This document shows, piece by piece, positions 19,873 through 29,166 of a DNA stretch of 64,000 nt (the first letter of the stretch is position 1; each line of letters opens with the position of its first letter). The translations under genes and the position numbers were made by a program. Source of the DNA: Arthrobacter sp. StoSoilB5 (GTDB lineage Bacteria > Actinomycetota > Actinomycetes > Actinomycetales > Micrococcaceae); NCBI RefSeq assembly GCF_019977235.1, contig NZ_AP024646.1:1550001-1614000 (forward strand), read 5' to 3'. The notes beneath the pieces are model-generated. The model was not told the origin of the DNA, ran no database searches, and worked only from the letters and a program-made list of their open reading frames with translations.

Positions 19873-20385
19873 GTGCATTCGCCGATTACTGTCCGCCCAG
19901 CCCTGCCCGAAGACTACGACGACGTTGCCCGCATCACGCAGGATTCATACGTCACCGCGGGGTACTACGGCAGCGCGGACCACCCGTACCTGCGGCAACT
20001 CCAGGACGTGGCAGCTCGCGCGGAGCACGCCGAAATCTTCGTGGCGGAACGCAACGGCCAGGTGATCGGTTCGGTCACTGCTGCGCCAGCGGGCGGCGGT
20101 TTCTCGGACATCGGCCTGGACGACGAACTGGAACTGCGCACCCTGGTAGTAGACCCCGCAGTGCAGCGTTCGGGCGCCGGACGGGCCTTGGTGCAGGCCG
20201 TCGTCGAGCAAGCCAAAGCGATGGACGGCATCGGTGCCGTCTCCCTTACCACTGGGGCAACGTGGGAGGGCGCCAACGCCCTCTACGCCCGCACCGGTTT
20301 TGCCCGCGCTCCGCACCGTGACTGGTTCGTCCCCGGCACCGACATAAAGCTGTTCGTTTACAGGCTGGACCTCCCACAGCCATAA
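19873..20385 (+). CDS. GNAT family N-acetyltransferase
   Basis: 170 residues. Acetyl-CoA-dependent transferase fold: the N-terminus ITVRPALPEDYDDVARI and the central motif A LRTLVVDPAVQRSGAGRALVQAV (Q/RxxGxG/A pyrophosphate loop) are clear, followed by ALYARTGF of motif B. The substrate cannot be predicted. GTG 19873 lacks a Shine-Dalgarno; TACCAT seven bases upstream suggests a leaderless message. Confidence 0.9.
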   Translation: MHSPITVRPALPEDYDDVARITQDSYVTAGYYGSADHPYLRQLQDVAARAEHAEIFVAERNGQVIGSVTAAPAGGGFSDIGLDDELELRTLVVDPAVQRSGAGRALVQAVVEQAKAMDGIGAVSLTTGATWEGANALYARTGFARAPHRDWFVPGTDIKLFVYRLDLPQP

Positions 20386-20455
20386 AGTTTCCTTTCGTAA
20401 ACCCCGTCACGTTCTGTATTGCCGGGACGGGAACAGCGATCAGGAAAGGCGCGGC

Positions 20456-20836
20456 ATGCGCAAGACATATGGCACGGGTTCCGTCTGGGAACAGACCCTT
20501 GGATACTCCCGCGCGGTCCAGGTGGACAACACACTCTTCATCTCTGCCACGGCGGCCAGTGGGCCTGATGGCATCGTCGGCGATGACTTCTACTCGCAGA
20601 CCAAGTACATCCTTGAGAAGCTCGGAGCGGTCCTCGAAGAAGCCGGGTTCTCCTACGGGGACGTCGTGCAGTCCAAGCTGTACCTGACGGACATCAGCAA
20701 GTGGGAAGACGCTGGCCGCGCCCACGGTGAGGTTTTCGGCGAGATCCGTCCCACCCTTGCCCTGGTGCACGTGCTGCCGTTCCTGGACTCCAAAATGCTG
20801 GTGGAGATCGAGCTCGTGGCGCAGAAGTCCGCGTAG
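20456..20836 (+). CDS. Rid family protein (YjgF/YER057c/UK114), probably non-canonical
   Basis: 126 residues, full length for the trimeric Rid fold. RidA proteins hydrolyse reactive enamine/imine intermediates made by PLP enzymes. The strand that in RidA carries the catalytic Arg (Arg105 in E. coli RidA) reads PTLALVHVLP here, with Leu at the aligned position, so the protein probably belongs to an Arg-less Rid subfamily. AGGAAAGG precedes the ATG. It converges on the response-regulator gene 8 bases away. Confidence 0.9.
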   Translation: MRKTYGTGSVWEQTLGYSRAVQVDNTLFISATAASGPDGIVGDDFYSQTKYILEKLGAVLEEAGFSYGDVVQSKLYLTDISKWEDAGRAHGEVFGEIRPTLALVHVLPFLDSKMLVEIELVAQKSA

Positions 20837-20843
20837 CCTGGGC

Positions 20844-21503
20844 CTAGCCCGGGATGCCGTAGCGGTGTTCCGGGCGGCCCGTGCTTCCGTAGCGTAATTG
20901 GATTTCGACGGCGCCATCGTCCGCAAGCGAGGACAGGTACCTTTGAGCGGTGGCCCGGGAAACGCCCACGCGGTCTGCGACTTCGGCGGCTGAGTATTGT
21001 TCGCCGGGAAGCAGTGATTCGAGTACTGCGGCTTCGGTGGCTGAGCGTGGCTTCTGCGCGGGCGTCACGTCGCCTGGGACCAGTGCGCGCTTGGCACGCT
21101 CGATCGTGGTCTGGTCAACACCTGCTTGCTGCCCAAGGATCCGGCGATACCGCGCATACGATCTCAGCTGCTGGGACAAGGATTCCGCGGTGAAGGGCTT
21201 CAACAAGTACCCCAGGGCGCCGCGACGCATCGCCACCCTGATGGACGGGGCGTCAGAAGCCGCTGTCAGCATGATGGCATCGATGTCCAGCTGTCCCAGC
21301 AAATCCAGCCCGGAACCGTCCGGCAGGTATACGTCCAGCAACACCAGATCCGGCCGCAGGCTGTGGATGGCCTGCAGCGCCTGGGACACCGAACCGGCCG
21401 GGGCAAGCGCCATGAAGCCGGCCACGGAGTCCACGTAGGCTGCATGCAGCCGGGCCACGTGGAAATCATCATCCACAATGAGCACCCTCAAATCGTCAGC
21501 CAC
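20844..21503 (-). CDS. Response regulator, CitB/DcuR type
   Basis: 219 residues. The receiver domain has the acidic pocket LIVDDD, the phospho-acceptor Asp in LVLLDVYLPDGSG, and the switch Thr/Lys in MLTAASD and YLLKPF. The C-terminal part (about 130-219) is a winged-helix DNA-binding region with SAAEVADRVGVSRATAQRYL, as in CitB/DcuR regulators. GTG 21503 is preceded by GGAGG and overlaps the kinase stop by 8 bases, so the pair is co-translated. It likely controls the divergent citrate transporter gene. Confidence 0.93.
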   Translation of the reverse strand: MADDLRVLIVDDDFHVARLHAAYVDSVAGFMALAPAGSVSQALQAIHSLRPDLVLLDVYLPDGSGLDLLGQLDIDAIMLTAASDAPSIRVAMRRGALGYLLKPFTAESLSQQLRSYARYRRILGQQAGVDQTTIERAKRALVPGDVTPAQKPRSATEAAVLESLLPGEQYSAAEVADRVGVSRATAQRYLSSLADDGAVEIQLRYGSTGRPEHRYGIPG

Positions 21504-23259
21504 TGCTGTCCTCCCGCATTGTTGTGCCGGTTGAATCTTCAGCGCCGATTGAACCAGCGCCACCGCCGTCGGCCGTTCGCCCCATCACGCCCGGTATCGT
21601 TGCCATGAAGACCGCTCCGGGACCGCCTTTCCTGCCGGTTTCCAGGACGCGGACGTCCCCACCCCTGCGCCTGGCTAACTGCCGCACCAGAGCCAACCCC
21701 AAACCTTGTCCGGCCCCCTGACGCACCGGTTGTTCCGACGTCGTGAATCCTTCAGCGAAGACTTCCTCAGGTTCCAGGTTCCCCAAACCGTCCCCGGAGT
21801 CGCCGACGACGATGTGCAGTGTCCTGCTGTCCTGGCCGGCATCGTCCAGCAACTCAAGTTCTACCCAACGCTCCGCAGCGGAACCGGCGACGGCGGCGCT
21901 CACGGCATTGTCGATCAGGTTGCCGAGCACTGTGGTGACGTCCTGAGGATCGGCCACGTGTCCGCGGACCAGTGTTTCCGGCCCGATCCGGAGTGCCACT
22001 CCGCGTTCGGAGGCCTCCACGCCCTTGGCGCCGACGAAAGCCTGCAAGTACGTGTCCTGAAGGAGTTCTGCTTGCTCCACAGGGAATTTCAGGGGGCCAG
22101 TGGCGGAGATCTTCGCCAGGTATTCCTTGGCTTGCTCGTGTTGGCCGATGCTCATGAAGCCGGCAATGGTGTGGAGTTGGTTGGCGAATTCATGGCGCTG
22201 TGCGCGCAGGGCGGTGGACATGGTTCCGACCGCGTCCAACTGGCGGGTGAGTTGCTGCAGTTCGGTGCGGTCGCGGAGCATGACCACCCAGCCGAGGTCT
22301 TCCTTGCGGTGCCAGGCTTTGCGGGCGCTGGCCACCAGGACCCGTCCGCCGGCTACCAGTTCCACGGCTTCGGCGTCACGGGCTGCCGGCTGGGTGAGCT
22401 GCTTGAGTTGCCCGGGAACGTTGGCTGTTGCCCAGTCCTGGCCGGTGACGTCGGGCAGGTCCAGGAGCCTGGCGGCAGCTGCGTTGAACACGGAGATGCG
22501 TCCGTCGGCGGCGATCCCGATCACGCCCTCGTCCACACCTTGGAGCACTGCCACTTGGTCGTGGACGAGGGTGCTGATCTCCTCCGGCTCCAAGCCCAGC
22601 GTGAGCCGCTGCAGGCGGCGTCGGAGCAGGAAAGAAGCCAGGATTCCCGCAAGGAGTGCTCCGCCGGCGGTCAGGGCAATAGGCACAATGTCCTGTGCCA
22701 GGCTCTTGCTAAGGGACTCCATGGAGTAGCCCACGCTCACTTCGCCCACGATGGCTCCAGCCGTACCTGGGCCGTCACTTGAGGGTGCGTACACTGGCAC
22801 CTTGGCACCCGCTGATGGACCCAAAGTGCCAGTATTGCGGGTTGTGATTTCCTGGCCGGCCAACGCCACTGAGGGGTCGGTGCTGACGCGTTCTCCAAGC
22901 CGTGCAACGTCCGGGTGGGCAAGCCGAAGCCCGGTTTCGTCGGTGATGACTACGAAGAGCGCGCCGGTCCGGATCCTGGCCGCTTCTGCTGCCGCCTGCA
23001 ACGGACCTGCGGCCAGGACGCTGGGCGGCGGCGTTCCTTCTTCTTTGCTGATTGCCTGGACGTCTTGCCTGACATCGGGATCGGCTGCCACTGTTCGGGC
23101 GAGGGTGAGTGCTTGGCTTTCGGCTTCGTCGCCGATGCGTTCGTAGACCAGCCACGCGTGGACGGCGCCGCTTAGCAGCACCACGAGGAGAACAACCCCC
23201 AACTGCAGAAGGAGAGTCTGGGTGGAGAAACGCATACTGACCCGGCTGTCGCGCGGCAC
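21496..23259 (-). CDS. Sensor histidine kinase, CitA/DcuS type
   Basis: 587 residues. One membrane helix near residues 13-36, an extracytoplasmic sensor domain of the CitA/DcuS type (about 40-180), a second helix near 190-212, a PAS domain (VLQGVDEGVIGIAADGRISVFN), a phospho-acceptor motif RAQRHEFANQLH and a C-terminal HATPase (NLIDNA, GDGLGN, GLGLALV). CitA-class kinases sense di- or tricarboxylates outside the cell. GTG 23259 has AAGGAG at a spacing of five bases; upstream codons do not. Divergent transcription with a citrate transporter supports citrate, or a similar acid, as the ligand. Confidence 0.92.
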   Translation of the reverse strand: MPRDSRVSMRFSTQTLLLQLGVVLLVVLLSGAVHAWLVYERIGDEAESQALTLARTVAADPDVRQDVQAISKEEGTPPPSVLAAGPLQAAAEAARIRTGALFVVITDETGLRLAHPDVARLGERVSTDPSVALAGQEITTRNTGTLGPSAGAKVPVYAPSSDGPGTAGAIVGEVSVGYSMESLSKSLAQDIVPIALTAGGALLAGILASFLLRRRLQRLTLGLEPEEISTLVHDQVAVLQGVDEGVIGIAADGRISVFNAAAARLLDLPDVTGQDWATANVPGQLKQLTQPAARDAEAVELVAGGRVLVASARKAWHRKEDLGWVVMLRDRTELQQLTRQLDAVGTMSTALRAQRHEFANQLHTIAGFMSIGQHEQAKEYLAKISATGPLKFPVEQAELLQDTYLQAFVGAKGVEASERGVALRIGPETLVRGHVADPQDVTTVLGNLIDNAVSAAVAGSAAERWVELELLDDAGQDSRTLHIVVGDSGDGLGNLEPEEVFAEGFTTSEQPVRQGAGQGLGLALVRQLARRRGGDVRVLETGRKGGPGAVFMATIPGVMGRTADGGGAGSIGAEDSTGTTMREDSSG

Positions 23260-23368
23260 CGTCACTCCTTTCCTCCAGCTCCATTGAAGCACTGAGCACA
23301 ATGCGCAAAACGCTCGCAATGATCAGTATTCCCAACAATTCCCGGAAACCCCAGCCCGTGACGGGCGC

Positions 23369-23387
23369 CACTATAACGTCTGTAGTG
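23369..23387. promoter_or_regulatory. Inverted repeat in the citrate-system divergent promoter region
   Basis: CACTA and TAGTG flank nine bases that include TATAAC, a good -10 hexamer. It lies about 110 bases before the kinase start and 47 before the transporter start, where a CitB-type regulator would be expected to bind. Confidence 0.35.
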
Positions 23388-23433
23388 CGCATCACATCGA
23401 AGTGGTGCCATTCACAGTAGTAAGGAGCCGGCC

Positions 23434-24873
23434 GTGCTGGTTTTGCTTGGATTCGCAATGATTGCGGTATTCATGGTCCTGATCATGACCAAAAAGTTGA
23501 CGCCCGTCTTGGCGCTGATCATCGTCCCCACCATCTTCGGTCTCTTCGCGGGGGCCGGCTTGGGCATCGGTCCCATGGTCATGGACTCGATGAAGTCCAT
23601 GACCTCCACTGCCGCGCTCCTGATGTTCGCCATCATCTACTTCGGCCTGATGATCGACGTCGGGCTGTTCGACCCCCTGGTGAAGTTCATTCTGCGCAAG
23701 CTCGGCAATGATCCCGCCAAGGTAGTCTTGGGCACAGCTATCCTCGCCGCGGCAGTCTCCCTGGACGGCGACGGCTCAACCACCTTCATCCTCACCACCG
23801 CCGCCATGTTGCCGGTCTACCTGCGCCTGAAGATGAGCCCCGTGGTCCTCACCTGCGTGGCCGGCCTCGCCAACGGCACCATGAACATCCTGCCGTGGGG
23901 CGGCCCCACAGCCCGCGCCGCTACCGCACTTAAGCTGGACGTCAACGACGTCTTCGTCCCCATGGTTCCGTCCCTGATCGTCGGCCTCATCGTCGTGCTC
24001 GTCTTCTCCTGGCTGCTGGGCCTGCAGGAACGCAACCGTCTCCGCACCACTGCTCCCGAGATCTGGGGCGACGTCGCCGGTCATTCCAACGCGTTCGACG
24101 GCGGCACTGGCCGCGGCGGCTCAACCACAACTGCAGGCAAGCCGGGCAGCGGCGGAGGCGCCGGCGTCGCAGTTTTGGAACGTACTGAAGTTCTCGTCGA
24201 CGACCACGACACCGCCATGGCTGATACCGCACTGGATCCGAACCGCACCACGCTGCGCCCCAAGCTGTTCTGGTTCAACCTTGGGCTTACCGTCGCCGTC
24301 ATGGTCACGCTGGTAGCCAACATCGTCCCGCTCCCGTTCGTCTTCATGGTGGGCTCGGCCATCGCGCTGCTGGTCAACTTCCCCAAGGTCAAGGACCAAG
24401 GAGCCCAGCTGATCGCGCACGCACCGTCGATCGTCGCCGTCGTCAGCATGGTCATGGCAGCAGCCGTCCTCACCGGTGTCCTCAACGGCACAGGCATGGT
24501 GAAGGCAATGTCCGAGTGGCTCGTCCAGATCATCCCGGCGGACATGGGTCCATTCATGGCCGTCATCACCGGCGTGCTGAGCATCCCGATGACCTTCTTC
24601 ATGAGCAACGACGCCTTCTACTTCGGCGTACTCCCTGTCCTCAGCGAAACCGCAGCACACTACGGCGTCGGTGCAGCGGACATGGCCCGCGCCTCCATCA
24701 CCGGCCAGCCCTTCCACCTCCAGAGCCCGCTGGTCCCGGCCATCCTCCTGCTCGTCTCGCTGGCCAAGGTAGACCTGGGCGACCACCACAAGAAGGTCCT
24801 CTGGCGCACGGCTGTCATCTCGATAGTGATGCTGGCAGTCGGAGTCCTGACCGGAGCCATCGGCATCGGCTAA
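23434..24873 (+). CDS. CitMHS family citrate-metal transporter
   Basis: 479 residues with about 11-12 hydrophobic segments and a central hydrophilic loop (about 205-270). Members import citrate complexed with Mg2+ or Ca2+ by proton symport. Family-typical segments are AVSLDGDGSTTFILTTAA and NGTMNILPWGGPTARAA. GTG 23434 follows AAGGAG. The divergent CitA/CitB-like two-component genes strongly suggest inducible citrate uptake; metal preference cannot be read from the sequence. Confidence 0.94.
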   Translation: MLVLLGFAMIAVFMVLIMTKKLTPVLALIIVPTIFGLFAGAGLGIGPMVMDSMKSMTSTAALLMFAIIYFGLMIDVGLFDPLVKFILRKLGNDPAKVVLGTAILAAAVSLDGDGSTTFILTTAAMLPVYLRLKMSPVVLTCVAGLANGTMNILPWGGPTARAATALKLDVNDVFVPMVPSLIVGLIVVLVFSWLLGLQERNRLRTTAPEIWGDVAGHSNAFDGGTGRGGSTTTAGKPGSGGGAGVAVLERTEVLVDDHDTAMADTALDPNRTTLRPKLFWFNLGLTVAVMVTLVANIVPLPFVFMVGSAIALLVNFPKVKDQGAQLIAHAPSIVAVVSMVMAAAVLTGVLNGTGMVKAMSEWLVQIIPADMGPFMAVITGVLSIPMTFFMSNDAFYFGVLPVLSETAAHYGVGAADMARASITGQPFHLQSPLVPAILLLVSLAKVDLGDHHKKVLWRTAVISIVMLAVGVLTGAIGIG

Positions 24874-24889
24874 CACCCAAACCCCAACG

Positions 24890-24929
24890 AGACAGCAAAG
24901 CGCGACATGGTCCGCTGTGCTGTCTTTTT
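24890..24929 (+). terminator. Rho-independent terminator of the citrate transporter gene
   Basis: AGACAGCA (24890-24897) pairs with TGCTGTCT (24918-24925) and the stem is followed by a run of T. Confidence 0.8.
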
Positions 24930-24979
24930 GGGTTTGTGTGCGGGTGTAGCGTCAGGACACTCGGCACACCCAAGCCAAG

Positions 24980-24985
24980 TAGACT
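24980..24985 (+). promoter_or_regulatory. Candidate -10 box of the gatCAB operon
   Basis: TAGACT matches the actinobacterial TAnnnT -10 and also occurs upstream of metY (53511) and metX (55032). It would give a short leader ending in the GGGGAGA Shine-Dalgarno of gatC. The -35 is weak. Confidence 0.5.
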
Positions 24986-25022
24986 GGTTCGGAAAACCAT
25001 TTGAACTTTGCAGGGGAGATCC

Positions 25023-25319
25023 ATGGCTGCGATCAACCGTGACGACGTCGCGCATCTTGCGCGTCTGGCTCACATTGAAATGAGTGCCGAAGAGCTGGAC
25101 AGGATGGCGGTTGAGCTTGCCGTCATCGTGGATTCGGTGAAGTCCGTCAGCGAAGCCGCCGGGGAGGATGTCCCGGCCACGTCCCACCCGATTCCGCTGA
25201 CCAACGTGTTCCGTGAGGACGTCGTGGGCCACACGTTTACGGCTGAGCAGGCGTTGTCCGGCGCTCCGGATGCTTACGAGAACCGTTTCAAGGTCCCGGC
25301 AATCCTGGATGAGGACTAA
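25023..25319 (+). CDS. gatC: Asp-tRNA(Asn)/Glu-tRNA(Gln) amidotransferase subunit C
   Basis: 98 residues, normal length. Small subunit that stabilises GatA in the GatCAB amidotransferase, which converts misacylated Glu-tRNA(Gln) and/or Asp-tRNA(Asn) to the amidated forms. Typical opening [18 protein letters not shown] and a C-terminus ending [13 protein letters not shown] 25023 has GGGGAG at normal spacing. First gene of gatCAB. Confidence 0.97.
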   Translation: MAAINRDDVAHLARLAHIEMSAEELDRMAVELAVIVDSVKSVSEAAGEDVPATSHPIPLTNVFREDVVGHTFTAEQALSGAPDAYENRFKVPAILDED

Positions 25320-25324
25320 TTACT

Positions 25325-26893
25325 ATGACTGAGCTGAAGAACGAACTCATCCGCCACTCCGCTGCCGATCTCGCTGCGAAGCTGGCTGCCCGCGAGGTTT
25401 CCGCTGTTGAGGTGACGCAAGCGCACCTTGACCGTATTGCTGACGTGGACGGCCAGGTCAACGCGTTCCTGCACGTTAACACTGAGGAAGCTTTGGCTGT
25501 TGCGGCCGAGGTTGACGCTGCCCGCGCCGCCGGTGGCGCCGCTGCCGATGAACTTCATGCCCTGGCCGGTGTGCCGATTGCCGTGAAGGACCTCATTGTG
25601 ACGATTGGCCAGCCGACGACGGCTGGTTCCAAGATCCTTGAGGGCTGGCACAGCCCGTATGACGCCACTGTGGTGAAGAAGCTGCGTGCGGCCAAGATGC
25701 CCATCCTCGGTAAGACCAACCTGGATGAGTTCGCCATGGGTTCCTCCACGGAGCATTCGGCGTACGGCCCCACCCGTAACCCCTGGGACCTGGACCGCAT
25801 TCCTGGTGGTTCGGGCGGTGGCTCGGCTGCCGCCGTCGCCGCTTTTGAAGCGCCGTTGGCGCTTGGCACGGACACGGGCGGATCGATCCGCCAGCCGGGT
25901 GCTGTCACCGGAACCGTTGGCGTGAAGCCGACGTATGGTGCGGTGTCCCGCTATGGCGCGATTGCCATGGCATCCTCGCTGGACCAGATTGGCCCGGTGT
26001 CCCGCACGGTGTTGGACGCGGCTCTGTTGCAGGAAGTCATCGGCGGGCACGATCCATTTGATTCAACGTCCCTGACTGATCCGTTCAATGACCTCGTTGC
26101 CGCTGCCCGTGTGGGCAACGTCGCGGGCCTGAAGATCGGCATCATCAAGGAGCTGCACGGCGAGGGCTACCAGGCTGGCGTCGAGAACCGCTTCAACGAG
26201 TCCCTTGAGCTCCTCAAGGAAGCCGGCGCGGAAATCGTGGAGGTTTCCTGCCCGAACTTCAAGTACGCCCTGGGCGCTTACTACCTGATCATGCCGTCCG
26301 AGGTGTCCAGCAACCTGGCCAAGTTCGACGGCGTTCGGTATGGCCTGCGCGTCCTGCCGAAGGACGGCCCGATGACCATCGAGCGTGTCATGGGCGCAAC
26401 CCGCGCCGCCGGTTTCGGTGACGAAGTCAAGCGCCGCATCATCCTGGGCACCTACGCGCTGAGCGCCGGCTATTACGACGCATACTACGGTTCGGCCCAG
26501 AAGGTCCGTACGCTGATCCAGCGCGATTTCGATGCTGCGTTTGCCAAGGCGGACGTCCTGATCTCGCCCACCGCTCCCACTACGGCGTTCAAGCTGGGGG
26601 AGAAGCTGGACGATCCGCTGGCAATGTACCTGAATGACGTCGCCACCATCCCCGCCAACATGGCTGGTATCCCGGGCTTGTCATTGCCCGGCGGCCTGGC
26701 GGACGAGGACGGCTTGCCCGTTGGCGTCCAGCTGCTGGCCCCTGCCCGCCAGGATGCCCGCCTCTACCGTGTGGGTGCTGTCCTCGAGTCCATCCTTGAA
26801 GAAAAGTGGGGCGGTCCCCTTCTTGCGCAGGCGCCTGAATTGAAGACACCCGCCCTCGGTGCCGCATCCAACTCCGCCGGAGGTTCAAACTAA
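25325..26893 (+). CDS. gatA: Asp-tRNA(Asn)/Glu-tRNA(Gln) amidotransferase subunit A
   Basis: 522 residues. Amidase-signature enzyme that releases ammonia from glutamine for the GatB site. The catalytic Lys lies in VPIAVKDLI and the Ser-cisSer pair in the [13 protein letters not shown] and [12 protein letters not shown] motifs. Five bases separate it from gatC, and its stop shares a base with the gatB start. Confidence 0.98.
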   Translation: MTELKNELIRHSAADLAAKLAAREVSAVEVTQAHLDRIADVDGQVNAFLHVNTEEALAVAAEVDAARAAGGAAADELHALAGVPIAVKDLIVTIGQPTTAGSKILEGWHSPYDATVVKKLRAAKMPILGKTNLDEFAMGSSTEHSAYGPTRNPWDLDRIPGGSGGGSAAAVAAFEAPLALGTDTGGSIRQPGAVTGTVGVKPTYGAVSRYGAIAMASSLDQIGPVSRTVLDAALLQEVIGGHDPFDSTSLTDPFNDLVAAARVGNVAGLKIGIIKELHGEGYQAGVENRFNESLELLKEAGAEIVEVSCPNFKYALGAYYLIMPSEVSSNLAKFDGVRYGLRVLPKDGPMTIERVMGATRAAGFGDEVKRRIILGTYALSAGYYDAYYGSAQKVRTLIQRDFDAAFAKADVLISPTAPTTAFKLGEKLDDPLAMYLNDVATIPANMAGIPGLSLPGGLADEDGLPVGVQLLAPARQDARLYRVGAVLESILEEKWGGPLLAQAPELKTPALGAASNSAGGSN

Positions 26894-28401
26894 TGTCCGT
26901 CGATGCAACCCTGAGCTTCGAAGAGGCCATGGAGAAGTACGATCCTGTTCTGGGGTTCGAGGTCCACGTGGAGCTGAACACCAAGACCAAGATGTTCTCC
27001 TCCGCGCCCAACGTCTTCGGTGACGAGCCCAACACCAACGTCAACGAGGTCGACCTCGGCATGCCCGGCGTCCTTCCGGTGGTGAACAAAACGGCTGTGG
27101 AGTCCTCCATCAAGATCGGCCTTGCCCTGAACTGCAAGATCGCCGAATACTGCCGCTTCGCCCGGAAGAACTACTTCTACCCGGATACCCCGAAGAACTT
27201 CCAGACGTCGCAGTATGACGAGCCGATCGCGTACGACGGCTACCTCGACATCGAGCTCGAAGACGGGACGGTCTTCCGCGTCGAGATCGAGCGTGCCCAC
27301 ATGGAAGAGGACGCCGGTAAGCTCACGCACATGGGTGGCTCCGCAGGCCGCATCCAGGGTGCCGACTACTCTCTGGTGGACTACAACCGCTCTGGTGTGC
27401 CGCTCGTGGAGATCGTCACCAAGCCGATCCAGGGTGCTGGAAGCCGTGCCCCTGAACTGGCCAAGGCTTACGTTGCGGCTGTCCGTGAGATCGTGAAGAA
27501 CCTTGGTGTTTCCGATGCCAAGATGGAGCGCGGCAACGTCCGCTGCGACGCCAACGTTTCCCTGCGCCCGCACGGCCAGGAACGCTTCGGCATCCGCTCG
27601 GAGACGAAGAACGTCAACTCGCTGCGAGCCGTCGAGCATGCCGTCCGTTACGAGATCCAGCGTCATGCTGCCGTCCTGGACTCCGGCCAGCCGGTCATCC
27701 AGGAGACCCGCCACTGGCACGAGGACACGCGTTCGACGACGTCTGGCCGGGCCAAGTCCGACGCCGACGATTACCGTTACTTCCCGGAACCGGACCTGGT
27801 TCCCGTCGTTGCCTCGCGTGAGTGGGTGGAGGAGCTTCGCGCCACCCTTCCCGAGCCGCCGGCCGAGCGCCGCAAGCGCCTGAAGGAAGCCTGGGGCTAC
27901 TCGGATCTGGAATTCCGCGATGTGGTAAATGCCGGGGTCATGGACTCGATCGAGGAAACCATCGCAGCCGGTGCGAGCGCAGACGTTGCCCGCAAGTGGT
28001 GGATGGGGGAGATCGTCGGCCGCGCCAAGGTTGCCGACGTCGATCCCGCCGAACTCGGTGTCACGCCGCAGGTCATCGTCGAGCTGAACAAGCTCGTCGA
28101 GGGAGGCAAGATCAACAACAAGATGGCCACCCAGGTGCTGGACGGCGTGCTCGCCGGCGAAGGCACTCCGGCGGAGATCGTCGACAAGCGCGGCCTGGCC
28201 GTGGTGTCCGACGACGGTCCGCTCCTGGAAGCCATCGACGCCGCACTGGCCGCACAGCCAGACGTCGCGGAGAAGATCCGTGGCGGCAAGGTCCAGGCCA
28301 TCGGTGCGATTGTTGGCGGCGTCATGAAGGCCACCCGTGGCCAGGCTGATGCCGGCCGTGTCCGCGAACTGATCCTGGAGAAGCTCGGCGTCGAAGGCTA
28401 G
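26893..28401 (+). CDS. gatB: Asp-tRNA(Asn)/Glu-tRNA(Gln) amidotransferase subunit B
   Basis: 502 residues. The GatB cradle domain binds tRNA, phosphorylates the misacylated amino acid and amidates it with ammonia from GatA. Characteristic segments are [40 protein letters not shown] and [14 protein letters not shown]; the C-terminal YqeY-like tail domain is complete. The TAATG junction couples it to gatA. Confidence 0.98.
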   Translation: MSVDATLSFEEAMEKYDPVLGFEVHVELNTKTKMFSSAPNVFGDEPNTNVNEVDLGMPGVLPVVNKTAVESSIKIGLALNCKIAEYCRFARKNYFYPDTPKNFQTSQYDEPIAYDGYLDIELEDGTVFRVEIERAHMEEDAGKLTHMGGSAGRIQGADYSLVDYNRSGVPLVEIVTKPIQGAGSRAPELAKAYVAAVREIVKNLGVSDAKMERGNVRCDANVSLRPHGQERFGIRSETKNVNSLRAVEHAVRYEIQRHAAVLDSGQPVIQETRHWHEDTRSTTSGRAKSDADDYRYFPEPDLVPVVASREWVEELRATLPEPPAERRKRLKEAWGYSDLEFRDVVNAGVMDSIEETIAAGASADVARKWWMGEIVGRAKVADVDPAELGVTPQVIVELNKLVEGGKINNKMATQVLDGVLAGEGTPAEIVDKRGLAVVSDDGPLLEAIDAALAAQPDVAEKIRGGKVQAIGAIVGGVMKATRGQADAGRVRELILEKLGVEG

Positions 28402-28419
28402 CTTCCCGCGCGTCCCACC

Positions 28420-28455
28420 AAAGTAGCCCGCAGTTGTCTAACTGTGGGCTACTTT
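28420..28455 (+). terminator. Strong hairpin terminator after gatB
   Basis: A 16-base-pair stem with one G-U pair (28420-28435 with 28440-28455) closes a four-base loop; the 3' arm ends in TTT. It is nearly symmetrical, but no minus-strand gene ends here. Confidence 0.85.
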
Positions 28456-28543
28456 GCATTTGGGCGAAAAGTCACAGCTGGAATACAGCATGCGGGTCCA
28501 TGATTGAAGTGTCAGCCCACGGTTGGCACTGAAAGGATCGGAC

Positions 28544-29116
28544 ATGTCCTCCATGACACCGGGCCTTCGCAAGGCCCTCATAGCCGGCGGCATAACCGTC
28601 GCATTGACCGGCGGCGGGGCCGCCGCTGTGTGGGCAGGCACCCAGCCCAGCCCTACGCCGTCGAGCGCTACCGCATCACCTGACCCAACGGCGACAGCGT
28701 CGCCCTCGCCCTCTCCAGGATCGAAGAGCTTCGCCGTGCATGGGCGGGGCATCCACGGAGAGTTCACCGTCAAAAACCAGGACGGCACGTATCGGATCGT
28801 TCTTACGCAGACAGGCAAGATCGAGTCCGTGAACAGCACTTCGATCACGGTGAAGAGCGACGACGGCTTCACACAGAGCTACGCGATCAATTCCGATACG
28901 CGCATCTCACGGATGCCCACTGAACTTTCGGAGCTCCGGAACGGAAAGGGTAAGCCCACGCTGCCTTCAGCTACCGCAGCAGACCTTAAGGCCGGCGACA
29001 CCGTCCGGATAGCCGGGTCCAAGGACGGCGACACCGTGACGGCACAGCGGATCGTGTCCGGTGAGCTTCCGGCCGTCCTCAAGGGCCATGGCCTCAAGGG
29101 GCGCGGACACAGTTAG
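28544..29116 (+). CDS. Membrane-anchored or secreted protein with a DUF5666-like domain
   Basis: 190 residues. An N-terminal hydrophobic segment (about 11-35; ALIAGGITVALTGGGAAAV) acts as signal or anchor, followed by a Pro/Thr/Ser/Ala linker. The rest (about 65-185) resembles DUF5666-type beta domains: GKIESVNSTSITVKSDDG, then LKAGDTVRIAGSKDGDTV. ATG 28544 has AAAGGA at suitable spacing. It stands alone after the gatB terminator. Function unknown. Confidence 0.8.
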   Translation: MSSMTPGLRKALIAGGITVALTGGGAAAVWAGTQPSPTPSSATASPDPTATASPSPSPGSKSFAVHGRGIHGEFTVKNQDGTYRIVLTQTGKIESVNSTSITVKSDDGFTQSYAINSDTRISRMPTELSELRNGKGKPTLPSATAADLKAGDTVRIAGSKDGDTVTAQRIVSGELPAVLKGHGLKGRGHS

Positions 29117-29166
29117 CCGCCGCTAATGACAGACAGTAACCAGTTGGTCCGCGCCCCTACAACCGC

